Shown here: in pieces, positions 8,770 through 17,551 of the stretch
Position numbering within the stretch: the first letter of the stretch is position 1
Layout of the letters: the number at the start of each line of letters is the position of its first letter
Origin: JADLBR01 sp964651705
GTDB taxonomy: Bacteria; Verrucomicrobiota; Verrucomicrobiia; JADLBR01
Assembly: GCA_964651705.1 (NCBI GenBank)
Contig: CAZYWZ010000024.1
Coordinates: 1 to 64,000, forward strand
Reading direction: 5' to 3'
Length of the DNA: 64,000 nt
Position numbers and translations under genes: made by a program
The notes under the pieces: model-generated
Database searches by the model: none
Told to the model about the DNA's origin: nothing
The model's input: the letters and a program-made list of their open reading frames with translations, nothing else

Positions 8770-9570
8770 ATGAGCGATGCGAGGCGGATCCGAGATCAGG
8801 GCTGGCGGCAGGGGAGCCTTTTGCCCGCCGCATCGATCCGCGACGGCGTCCATGCCCCATCCCCGCTCACGCCGTCGGACGAAGGCCTGTTCATGATCGT
8901 TTCCCAGGACTGCGATCTCATCCATGAGGATTTCGATACGGAACCCTTCGCCGAACTCCTACTCTGGGAGCACGCCACAAAACCCCGCTCCGATTGGCAC
9001 CACGGCAAGAACCCCCGCCACCTGCAAATCCAGGCGCGGCGTGCCGCGGAGGATCTCTGGATCGAAACCCACGCCTGGGCCCGGGCCACCATCGACCGGC
9101 GCCGCCTCGCCACGTTCTCACCCGACCCCAACTGGGTCGTGGACCAACGCGATGTCCGATTGGTCGCGGCTTGGTTGGGAAAACGCTATCTCCGGCCAGC
9201 GTTTCCCGATGCCTTCAACGATCGGCTGGCACCGGCGCGCGCCAAGCTCGCCAAGATCCTCAAGGACTTCGGCGGCCCCATCGAGAAGATCTTCATCCAC
9301 GTCGATCCCGATGACGAGCTGCCCCCGGACCGGCCGTACCGCCTCGTTGTCTGGCTGGTCATGCGCGCAGACGATTACGCCGATGAGGATCAGCGTTCCC
9401 TTGCCGAAAAGGCCGTGCTGCCAATGGAGCGCCTGCTATCGGCGCTCCCGGGCCTTGATGTGACGGATTGCCAGCTCAGGTCGGCGGATCAGGTGACGCT
9501 CGAGGATGCCCGCTACCTGCGACACTGGGACTTCGATCACCTGACGCATCGAACCGCAACGGAGACCTGA
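8770..9570 (+). CDS. Unknown protein with SQDCDL motif
   Basis: A 266-residue protein with the N-terminal core GLFMIVSQDCDLIHEDF, a strand ending in a Ser-Gln-Asp-Cys-Asp cluster. Similar SQDCD(L/I) cores occur in unclassified proteins of defence islands, and the Cys and Asp residues could be catalytic or metal-binding. Later segments are WHHGKNPRHLQIQARR and IFIHVDPDDELPPDRPYRLVVW. It lies 12 bp after the HTH gene and 7 bp before the CD-NTase gene, so it is co-transcribed. I cannot assign a family or reaction. Confidence 0.55.
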   Translation: MSDARRIRDQGWRQGSLLPAASIRDGVHAPSPLTPSDEGLFMIVSQDCDLIHEDFDTEPFAELLLWEHATKPRSDWHHGKNPRHLQIQARRAAEDLWIETHAWARATIDRRRLATFSPDPNWVVDQRDVRLVAAWLGKRYLRPAFPDAFNDRLAPARAKLAKILKDFGGPIEKIFIHVDPDDELPPDRPYRLVVWLVMRADDYADEDQRSLAEKAVLPMERLLSALPGLDVTDCQLRSADQVTLEDARYLRHWDFDHLTHRTATET

Positions 9571-9577
9571 AAACGTC

Positions 9578-10441
9578 ATGCCGACGACAATTGCCCAGGG
9601 CTTTGCCACTCTTTCATCGAATCTCGAGATTACGGATCTCCAGGCCGGCACCGTGTCGACGCGCCAGAAAGGCGTCCGCGATGCCGTCGCATCCGACTTC
9701 ACTGTCCTGCAATCGTTCCTGACCGGTTCCTACAAACGCAACACCATGATCGCTCCATTGGCCGAGGCCGACGTCGACGTGTTCGTGGTTCTGGACCCCT
9801 CCTACTTCCAAGAGCACACGCCGGTCACACTCCTCGAAGCGGTCCGCACCTCGCTGCGGAAGCAGTATCCCTCGACGCCTCGCTTCTCCAAGAATGGGCA
9901 GGCGGTGACCATCACGTTCTCCGATTTTCAGGTCGACGTGGTTCCCGCCTTCAATCGCCAGGGTGGTGGCTATCTCATCCCAAACGCGAACTCCGGATCG
10001 TGGATCGCCACTGATCCAACCAAACACGAGTCCATCTGGACAGAGCAGAACAAGGCCCATGACGGCGATCTGGTTCCGTTTATCAAGATGATCAAGTGCT
10101 GGAACCGAGAGCACAGCCGATACTTGCGCTCGTTCCATTTGGAGACGGTTGTTCTGGAGGTACTCCGCGGCGTGACGATGTCGAATTGGGAATCGGCGGT
10201 GCGCTACTTTTTCGACAAGGCCAAGACCATGATTTCACTGCCGATTGGCGACCCCGCCGGATATGGTGGAAACTTGGCCAATTATCTGACATCAATCGAC
10301 CAAACCGAGGTCAAGAAGCGCGTTGATGCCGCCTACGACCGCGCCAAAGATGCAGAGGCGCACATCGCCGCCGGCAAGATCGCCGATGCCTACGGCCGAT
10401 ACCGGATCATTTTCGGCGACTACTTTCCCGCTTATGGCTGA
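9578..10441 (+). CDS. CD-NTase (CBASS cyclic oligonucleotide synthase)
   Basis: A 287-residue OAS-like nucleotidyltransferase. The GSY motif is at residues 50-52 within SFLTGSYKRNTMI. The metal-binding pair D65 and D67 lies in EADVDVFVVLD, and the third Asp is D120 in SDFQVDVVPAF. A helical C-terminal half (MIKCWNREH, LETVVLEVL) is typical of the family. On phage infection such enzymes make cyclic di- or trinucleotides that activate a linked effector. The next gene, overlapping by 8 bp, encodes a 2TM SLATT protein, so this is a minimal two-gene (type I) CBASS. The product nucleotide cannot be read from sequence. Confidence 0.85.
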   Translation: MPTTIAQGFATLSSNLEITDLQAGTVSTRQKGVRDAVASDFTVLQSFLTGSYKRNTMIAPLAEADVDVFVVLDPSYFQEHTPVTLLEAVRTSLRKQYPSTPRFSKNGQAVTITFSDFQVDVVPAFNRQGGGYLIPNANSGSWIATDPTKHESIWTEQNKAHDGDLVPFIKMIKCWNREHSRYLRSFHLETVVLEVLRGVTMSNWESAVRYFFDKAKTMISLPIGDPAGYGGNLANYLTSIDQTEVKKRVDAAYDRAKDAEAHIAAGKIADAYGRYRIIFGDYFPAYG

Positions 10442-10961
10442 CGCTCCGCACATGATCGACGAGATCCGGAGGGAGGCGCAGCGCATTGAGGAAGACGCCA
10501 CGTACTCCTCCTGCGGGCATTTCGAGGCGTCAAAGCCCTGGGCGACCCTCAACCTGTGGCTGGGCATTCCGGCCACGCTGGCATCTGCCGCGGCGGGTGT
10601 TTCCGCTCTAAATGACCTGCCGACGCTCGCCTCGATCATCGCATTCGCTGTGGCTGCGGGCACGGCGCTCATGACGTTCCTCGCACCCACCGAGCGACAC
10701 AAACGGCATTCCGACTGCGGCAACGCCTACGCCACCCTCCGCAATGAAGTCCGGATCTTCCAAAGCATCGAATGTGCGTCAGGGACGCCCATCGACGAGC
10801 TTCAAGCGCAGTTGAAAGAGTTCGACAAACGGAGAAATGATCTCAACGCCTCTTCCCCGATCATTCCCGAGCGCGCCTTCGAAAAGGCCCGGCGCGGCAT
10901 CGAGCAAGGACAGAAGACGCACCGCGTCGATCAATCTCAAACGGATTCCGTGCAACGATGA
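10434..10961 (+). CDS. SLATT-domain 2TM effector of the CBASS pair
   Basis: A 175-residue protein. After an N-terminal helix (IDEIRREAQRIEEDATYSS) come two hydrophobic segments, about residues 40-60 (LWLGIPATLASAAAGVSAL) and 65-85 (ASIIAFAVAAGTALMTFLA). A helical cytoplasmic region with HKRHSDCGNAYATLRNEVR follows. This is the SLATT plan: two membrane helices plus a helical domain, proposed to form pores when the partner cyclase signals. The start chosen is the ATG overlapping the end of the CD-NTase gene. The stop overlaps the start of the methyltransferase gene (ATGA), tying CBASS into the surrounding operon. Confidence 0.8.
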   Translation: MADAPHMIDEIRREAQRIEEDATYSSCGHFEASKPWATLNLWLGIPATLASAAAGVSALNDLPTLASIIAFAVAAGTALMTFLAPTERHKRHSDCGNAYATLRNEVRIFQSIECASGTPIDELQAQLKEFDKRRNDLNASSPIIPERAFEKARRGIEQGQKTHRVDQSQTDSVQR

Positions 10962-13906
10962 CTCCTAATCGCCCCCGACTCCTCATCGAAGATTGGCTCC
11001 CCGCCGCCGCCATCGGCGTCGAGTGCATTCGCGAGAGAAGTACAGGCCAGCAACCGCCCGACAAACGCCTCCACGTCTGGTGGGCACGGCGCCCGCTGGT
11101 CGCGAGCCGTGCCGCCGTGCTCGGATCGCTGCTGCCGGCGGACTTTCCCCGGGACCGCTTCGAACGGCTGCTGGGGTTTGGACGCCCCGGTTCTGAATTG
11201 GTCAAGATCAGGGCACTGATGGATCATGGCGTGCGTGTCCCGGGTGGTTTCAATGCCGACCGCGCGTTCAAGCGCGGCCTCCGCGAGGACGATCTGGCCG
11301 AGGCTCACGCCGCTGCGAAACGGTTATTTGGCGACGATATCGCCGTCATCGATCCGATGTCCGGTGGGGGTTCCATTCCCCTTGAATCGGCGCGACTCGG
11401 ATTCAAGACATACGCCAACGAACTCAACCCAGTGGCCTGCACGATCTTGGAGGCCACGGTGGATTACCCTTTCCGCTTTGGTCCACACCTCGCCGAGAAG
11501 GCCCGACGATGGGGCGAGGAGCTGGTGCAGCGGATTGAGAAACGGCTCGCCCCATATTTTCCGAAGAAGGGGTTCAATACGATTCACGCCTACATCTTCG
11601 CCCGCACCGTGCCCTGCCCGGACACGCAGCATCCCACGCCGCTGGTCCCGGACTGGCACCTGCTCAAACCCAAGGGCAGCGACTACCGGGTCGTCGCCGA
11701 GCCGATTGTCGATAAGAAGGCTGGGACGTGGACGGTGCGCATATGCGAAGTCGGCTCCGGCGCCGGGAAACTGAAAGCGGCCCCGCTGCCAACCTACGGT
11801 GGTGGGGACGGAGTATCGCTTTTCACGGGCGCAAAGATCCCCGGCGATTACATCAAGGCCCAGGCGCAGAACGGAAAGATGGGCAGCGCCCTCTACGCGG
11901 TGGCTATCAAGACACCGAACGGCCTCGAATTCCAGCCGCCCACACCGGAAGACCTGAATGCCCTCGCTGCCGCCGAAAAGGAACTCGCCCGCCTCCGGCC
12001 AGATTGGGAGGCCAAGGGAATCATCCCGACGGAAAAGTACCCAGCCGTTAGCAGCGACGAGCGGCCGATCACCTACGGGATGCCGCGATGGGCGGACTTC
12101 TTCACGCCACGGCAGTTGCTTGGTATTGGAACGATGATTGACGAGTTGCGTGCGCTTCGGGGTGTGATCGCGAGGATGGAAGGAGGCGACACTGCGCTCG
12201 CCGTCGAACTATTGCTGGCTGTGATCATCGACAAGTTCTTGAACCACAATTGTAGTCAAACGCGGTTTGAGAACACCCGTGGCGTCATCAAGGGAAAGAT
12301 GGATCGGCACGACTACGCGCAGAAGTTCACTTTTGCCGAGATGGCTCCTTGCATGGCTGGCGCAGGACTGCAATGGGCAATCGAAAACTGCATCGAAGGG
12401 TTCGAGGAAATTGCGCGTTTGCCGAGACGCGATGGCGCATCACATCCCGAAATCACCCAAGGCAGTGCAACAACCCTGGCGCATCTTGGCGACGGGAGCA
12501 TAGCGGCGGTGGTGGTCGATCCGCCGTACGCGGACAACGTGCAATACAGCGAGCTGGCGGACTTCTTTTACGTCTGGCTCAAGCGGACGCAGGGGCACCG
12601 GCGGCCGGAGTGGTTTTCCACCTACCTGTGCGAGCACGACGAGGAGGCGGTGGTCAATGTCTCCCGGCATCGCGCCGACGGGGAAAGCGCGAAGAGCGCG
12701 AGAGAGAAGGCGCACGCCTTTTACCAGGACCTGATGCGGCAGGTGTTCCGGGAGTGCCACCGGGTCCTGCGCGCGGAAGGCGCCCTAACGGTCATGTTCA
12801 CGCACAAGCGGCAGGAGGCCTGGGAGGCGCTGTTCTCATCGCTTGTGACCGCCGGGTTCACCATCACCGCCACATGGCCGGTGAAGACCGAAAGCGAGCA
12901 TTCGCTCCACCAGGCCAAGAAGAACGCGGCCCAGAGCACGGTGATCCTGGTGGCGCGCAAGCGCCCGCACGGTGCGGGCACCGGTTATTTCGACGAGGTG
13001 ATGCGGGAAGAAATCCGCCTGAAGGCGCGGGCCACGGCTGAACGATTGAAGACCGAGGGTCTGAATGCCGTGGACCAGCTCGTGGGATCGTTCGGGCCCG
13101 CGATGGAGGTCTATTCCCGCCACGATGTCGTCAAGACGGATACGGGGGAGATCATCGGCGTTTCCGCGGCCATCGATGAGGCCAGCGAGGCGGTGAGCCA
13201 GTGGCGCATCGAGCAGTTGGCGGGGCGAGGGTTCGAGGGCGTCGAGCCCGAGGGCAGGTTCGCACTGCTGTGCTGGGACGTGCTGGGCGCCGCCGAATTT
13301 CGCTACAACGAGGCGCACCTCCTCGGCAAGGCCGTGGGCATGAACGTGGACGACCTGATCGGCGCGGGACTCGTGACCAAGAGCGGAGACAAGATCAAGG
13401 TCGTGCCCGTCAGGGACCGGCGGCGCGACCGGGCGATCGAGCCCGAGGAGGTCGATCTGCTCGGCGCACCGGTCGCCGGCAGGCGTCGCCGAAAGGCCGA
13501 TGCGCTCAAGATCCATCCCAACGATCCGAGCTTCCGCACGGCGCTGGACGGCTGCCACGCCCTGGCGCTGCGGTACATCGAGGCCGGCGGGGGCGCCGGC
13601 GGCATAGGCAACGCCCGCGAGCTGGCGCACCGCCAAAATTGGCAGGGGGGCGGCCCGGTGGCTCGGCTGTTGGAGGCGCTAGTCCATGCGGCGCCGGAAG
13701 CAGTCCGCCACGACGACGGCAAGAAGACCAGCGCCGCTGCCCTATTTCCCGAGTTCCGCGCCTGGCACGCGCTGCTCCAACCGCTCTTCGGCATCGAACC
13801 TCCCGACTGGACCCCTCGCGCCGAGCCGCAGATGGAGTTCGCCCTCTCCGAGGGCGCGCAGGCCGAATTGGACGAAGCCGCAGAAGACGACGACGAGGAG
13901 GAGTGA
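10958..13906 (+). CDS. DUF1156-type adenine DNA methyltransferase
   Basis: A 982-residue COG1743-type methyltransferase. The DUF1156 N-terminus is seen as KRLHVWWARRPLVASRAAV. The AdoMet-binding motif I is VIDPMSGGGSIPLES near residue 130. The catalytic motif IV is VVVDPPYADNVQYSEL near residue 520, where DPPY is typical of N6-adenine methylases. The long spacer and a helical C-terminal third are normal for the family. It probably methylates host DNA and marks self for the associated ATPase/helicase machinery. It is coupled to the SLATT gene upstream by an ATGA overlap and lies 6 bp before the helicase gene. Confidence 0.9.
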   Translation: MTPNRPRLLIEDWLPAAAIGVECIRERSTGQQPPDKRLHVWWARRPLVASRAAVLGSLLPADFPRDRFERLLGFGRPGSELVKIRALMDHGVRVPGGFNADRAFKRGLREDDLAEAHAAAKRLFGDDIAVIDPMSGGGSIPLESARLGFKTYANELNPVACTILEATVDYPFRFGPHLAEKARRWGEELVQRIEKRLAPYFPKKGFNTIHAYIFARTVPCPDTQHPTPLVPDWHLLKPKGSDYRVVAEPIVDKKAGTWTVRICEVGSGAGKLKAAPLPTYGGGDGVSLFTGAKIPGDYIKAQAQNGKMGSALYAVAIKTPNGLEFQPPTPEDLNALAAAEKELARLRPDWEAKGIIPTEKYPAVSSDERPITYGMPRWADFFTPRQLLGIGTMIDELRALRGVIARMEGGDTALAVELLLAVIIDKFLNHNCSQTRFENTRGVIKGKMDRHDYAQKFTFAEMAPCMAGAGLQWAIENCIEGFEEIARLPRRDGASHPEITQGSATTLAHLGDGSIAAVVVDPPYADNVQYSELADFFYVWLKRTQGHRRPEWFSTYLCEHDEEAVVNVSRHRADGESAKSAREKAHAFYQDLMRQVFRECHRVLRAEGALTVMFTHKRQEAWEALFSSLVTAGFTITATWPVKTESEHSLHQAKKNAAQSTVILVARKRPHGAGTGYFDEVMREEIRLKARATAERLKTEGLNAVDQLVGSFGPAMEVYSRHDVVKTDTGEIIGVSAAIDEASEAVSQWRIEQLAGRGFEGVEPEGRFALLCWDVLGAAEFRYNEAHLLGKAVGMNVDDLIGAGLVTKSGDKIKVVPVRDRRRDRAIEPEEVDLLGAPVAGRRRRKADALKIHPNDPSFRTALDGCHALALRYIEAGGGAGGIGNARELAHRQNWQGGGPVARLLEALVHAAPEAVRHDDGKKTSAAALFPEFRAWHALLQPLFGIEPPDWTPRAEPQMEFALSEGAQAELDEAAEDDDEEE

Positions 13907-13912
13907 CCCCAC

Positions 13913-16900
13913 ATGCCCGGTGACGTGCAGCACCTCCGCGACCGCCCCTGGCGACGATTCCTCCAGGCGCACGACGGCGCGCTGGTCGATGACCTCTACA
14001 ACCCCGCGCTGGGCCTGGCGACCTCCTACGACCGCTGCTGCGCCTACTTCTCGAGTTCCGTTCTGGCCGTGGCGGCGCGCGGATTCGGCGCCCTCATCGG
14101 GCGATTCCTCGAGCATCCTCCCGCGACCGATTCGGTCCCGGTCCGCCTGCTGGTCAACGAGGAGATGAGCCGGGAGGATGTGCGGGCGCTGACGGAGGCC
14201 AGGAACGTTTCCGTGCTGGAGCATTTGCTGCTGGAGCGCCTCCAGACGCCCGAGGAAACCATCGAGCGCGACCGCCTCGGCATGCTCGGCTACCTCGTCA
14301 AGCGGGGATGGATCGAGGTCCGGGTCGGCATCCTGCGGGTTGGCAACGGTATTCTGCATTCGAAGTTTGGTGTGGTGCGGGACGCGCGGAACGATGCCCT
14401 GATGTTTCGCGGGAGCGCGAACGAGTCCGCCAGCGGCCTCCGCCATAATGTCGAACACGTCGAGGTGACGACATCTTGGGAGGATCCGGACGGCTTCAGC
14501 CACTTCACGTCGCTCTTCGAGCGGATGTGGACGAATCGGCATCCCGCCATCGAAACCTTCGCGCTGCCGGAGGCGGTGGCCCAGCGGTTGATCTCCTTCG
14601 CGCCGGAGGATCCCCCTCCGGGCGGGCAGCCGGCCGGGGAAGCCATCGCCGAAACGCACAAGGCGTTCCGCATGGTGGCCCGGCAGGTCGATCCCACACG
14701 GCGGCGTCGCGCGGCGATGCTCTGGCGCTTCCTGGTCGAGGCACCCTATCTGCCCGGCGGAGAGACCGCATGTGACGCGACCGCACCGGTCTCCCTCTGG
14801 CCCCATCAGCGCCGCGTGGTGGAAGAGACCGCCTTGGCCTGGCCGGACGGCCGACTCCTCTGCGACGAGGTAGGCATGGGGAAAACCATCGAGGCCATTC
14901 TCGTTCTCCGGCGCCTGCTCGCCGGCCGTGGCGTCCGGCGCGCGCTGATCCTCTTGCCCGCGGGCCTGCTCCGCCAGTGGCAGGCCGAGCTGCGCGAAAA
15001 GGGGGGCTTGATCGTCCCGAGGTTGCAAGGGACTTCGTCGCTTTTCTGGCCCGATGGCCGGGAGCAATCGGTAGACGGGGTGGCCGCCGCACTGCGACAA
15101 CCGATCCTCCTCGTCAGTCGGGAGATGGCACGCCTGGAATCGAATCTGGGCATCCTGCTCGCCGCGGATCCGTGGGACCTCGTCCTGCTGGACGAGTCGC
15201 ACGCGGCCCGGAGGTCCGAGGCCAAAGAGGGCGCTTTCAATCAGGCGAATCTCCTGCTAGACCTCCTCCGGCAGCTCCAGTTGCGCCGCCGGGCGCGCAG
15301 CATTCTCCTGCTGAGCGCAACCCCCATGCAGACCCAACCCTGGGAGCCGTGGGATCTGCTCGGTGTTCTCGGCGAGGGAGGGCCGTGGCTGGCCGAGTTC
15401 AAGGCCATCCGCGCTTACTACCAGGCGATCGGATCGCTGGAGACCGGCCTCTGGGCAGAAGATGCCGCCGCGCCCGCCGCCGATATGCTGCTCGCTGACG
15501 GCGGCGTCCAAGGCCTGCCGGATGGTCAACCACTGCCGCAGAACCGCCTCCAACTGGCCAAGCGGCTGCGCTTCGCGCCGAAGTCACAGATGCCCGCACT
15601 GGCCCGATGGATGCGTCAGGCGTCCCCGCTCTCCAGGCGCATCCACCGCAATACCCGGGAAACGCTGCGCGAATACCATCGGCGAGGCATCCTGTCCGAC
15701 GCGCCGCCCACCCGACGCATCGAGGATTTCGTCTACGAGTACCATTCCCCGGGCGAACGGGAGATTTACAAGGCCCTCGGCCTCTATATCGACCGTCGGT
15801 TCGAGGAACTCGAAGGGGAGAAACCCGGAAAAGGGTTCGTCATGACGATCTACCAGCGACGCATGGCTTCGTCGCCTTTTGCGATCACCGAGAGCCTGCG
15901 CCGGCGGCTCGATGGCCTGGACCGCGTCATCAACCGCTTTGCGATCGACGAGCGATCTTCCGAGGAGTTGCCCGAGGGCCTATCGGGTGAGGACATGGGC
16001 GATGACGGGAGCGAGGAACCCGTCTCGGCCGCGTTTCCCTCTGACCCAGCTCAAGCCGAAAAGGAAAGGCGGGACGTCCTGAAACTGCTTGGCGACCTCG
16101 ATGGACTCCATGGCCGCGACACCAAACGCGAACGCTTTTTTGATGTCCTCCAGTCAGTGATCATGGATGGCCGGTCGGTGCTGGTATTCACCGAGTACGC
16201 CGACACCATGAGGTACCTGAGGGACTTCCTCGTGACACGGTACGACTCGAGCCTCGGGACCTACAGCGGCGAGGGCGGGCGCGTGTTCGAGGACGGGCGA
16301 TGGATCGCGGTGACCAAGGACGCCATAACGAAGAGACTGCGCGAGCGAAGGCTGCGGGTCCTGCTCTGCACCGATGCGGCCAGCGAAGGCCTCAATCTCC
16401 AGGCCGCCGGCGCGGTCATCAACTATGACCTGCCCTGGAACCCGAGCAAGGTCGAGCAGCGCATCGGCCGCGTGGACCGCATCGGACAGAAGCTCCGGGA
16501 GATCCGGGTCATCAATCTCTTTCTCAAGGGCAGCGTCGATGAGCGCGTTTACGAGATCTTGCGCCGGCGGTGCAAGGTGTTCGAGGGCTTCATGGGCTGG
16601 ATGCAGCCCGTCCTCGCAAAGGCCCAGAAGATGCTGCTCGGTCGGGAACCCGCCGATTCGCTCGTGTTGGAGAACTTGGCGAAGGACCAGACGGCCGACG
16701 TCCTGGCGCGCGAGACGTTCGCCCAGGAGATCGAGCTCCCCCCGGATGAACCCAAACCAATCGCCACTCTGGATTCGGTGAGACGGGCACTCATGCTCCT
16801 GCCAGAGAGCCTATCGAACGCCTCGGTCGCGTCAGGAGCAGAAACGGTCTGGGTCCATGGACTGAGGGACGGCGATATCGCGGTCGCCTTTTCTCCCGAG

Positions 16901-17551
16901 GCGCTGGAGGCGGACCCCGTCGCCCTTCCTCCGACCGTCACACAACCGGCGTTCCTGGGAATCGCCGAGGAACTCGATCGCAACGACGAGTGCCTGCCGC
17001 TGGTCGTCGCGACGGCGATGTCGGGCCCCTTCAGGGCCGCAAGGGCCGTCTGGCTCGATCAGGGCGGAGGCCGGCTGGAAGTCCGCACGTTCACGGATGT
17101 CGAGGCCCTCGTTCACGCCTGGGATGGCCGACCCATCGACGCCGCTGTATGGCGCCAGACAGCCCATGATTTGCAGAGCGCCGCCGCGGCAGAGGTTTCC
17201 GGGCGCGAAGCAGAGGCGGTCGCCATGCGCGCGCGACTCGATGGAGCACAACTGGCGGCCGCGAGAAGGCGGCTCATGCTGGAACTCGGCAGATACCTCG
17301 CTTGCCTCGACCACGGCATCGGCGATCTCAACGGCCTCTTCTACCACCAGATGATGCGCGACATCGCGAGCCAGCGACGCCTCGAACGATGTTTCTCTCT
17401 GCTGGGCAACGCCTATCCGGAATGGACCGACGACATCCTCGATGAGATCCGCCGCTCCACAGAAAGTCTCCCCCCCAATCGCAAGCAGGCCCGACTAATC
17501 GGCGCCGAACTCGAGGCCGCCCTGTCGGATCCTCGCTGGGTCTTGGCTTAG
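13913..17551 (+). CDS. PLD-SNF2 helicase of the DUF499/DUF1156 cluster
   Basis: A 1212-residue protein. The N-terminal phospholipase D-like domain has the HxK motif in GILHSKFGVV followed by FRGSANESASG at about residues 148-170; a single HxK copy suggests it dimerises. A superfamily 2 helicase follows: Walker A DEVGMGKTIEA near 320, DESH near 425, and motif VI in VEQRIGRVDRIGQ near 850. A C-terminal extension of about 300 residues is helical. Such enzymes are the predicted nucleolytic and translocating arm of the cluster. The stop overlaps the convergent stop of the Hsp70-like gene by 2 bp. Confidence 0.9.
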   Translation: MPGDVQHLRDRPWRRFLQAHDGALVDDLYNPALGLATSYDRCCAYFSSSVLAVAARGFGALIGRFLEHPPATDSVPVRLLVNEEMSREDVRALTEARNVSVLEHLLLERLQTPEETIERDRLGMLGYLVKRGWIEVRVGILRVGNGILHSKFGVVRDARNDALMFRGSANESASGLRHNVEHVEVTTSWEDPDGFSHFTSLFERMWTNRHPAIETFALPEAVAQRLISFAPEDPPPGGQPAGEAIAETHKAFRMVARQVDPTRRRRAAMLWRFLVEAPYLPGGETACDATAPVSLWPHQRRVVEETALAWPDGRLLCDEVGMGKTIEAILVLRRLLAGRGVRRALILLPAGLLRQWQAELREKGGLIVPRLQGTSSLFWPDGREQSVDGVAAALRQPILLVSREMARLESNLGILLAADPWDLVLLDESHAARRSEAKEGAFNQANLLLDLLRQLQLRRRARSILLLSATPMQTQPWEPWDLLGVLGEGGPWLAEFKAIRAYYQAIGSLETGLWAEDAAAPAADMLLADGGVQGLPDGQPLPQNRLQLAKRLRFAPKSQMPALARWMRQASPLSRRIHRNTRETLREYHRRGILSDAPPTRRIEDFVYEYHSPGEREIYKALGLYIDRRFEELEGEKPGKGFVMTIYQRRMASSPFAITESLRRRLDGLDRVINRFAIDERSSEELPEGLSGEDMGDDGSEEPVSAAFPSDPAQAEKERRDVLKLLGDLDGLHGRDTKRERFFDVLQSVIMDGRSVLVFTEYADTMRYLRDFLVTRYDSSLGTYSGEGGRVFEDGRWIAVTKDAITKRLRERRLRVLLCTDAASEGLNLQAAGAVINYDLPWNPSKVEQRIGRVDRIGQKLREIRVINLFLKGSVDERVYEILRRRCKVFEGFMGWMQPVLAKAQKMLLGREPADSLVLENLAKDQTADVLARETFAQEIELPPDEPKPIATLDSVRRALMLLPESLSNASVASGAETVWVHGLRDGDIAVAFSPEALEADPVALPPTVTQPAFLGIAEELDRNDECLPLVVATAMSGPFRAARAVWLDQGGGRLEVRTFTDVEALVHAWDGRPIDAAVWRQTAHDLQSAAAAEVSGREAEAVAMRARLDGAQLAAARRRLMLELGRYLACLDHGIGDLNGLFYHQMMRDIASQRRLERCFSLLGNAYPEWTDDILDEIRRSTESLPPNRKQARLIGAELEAALSDPRWVLA

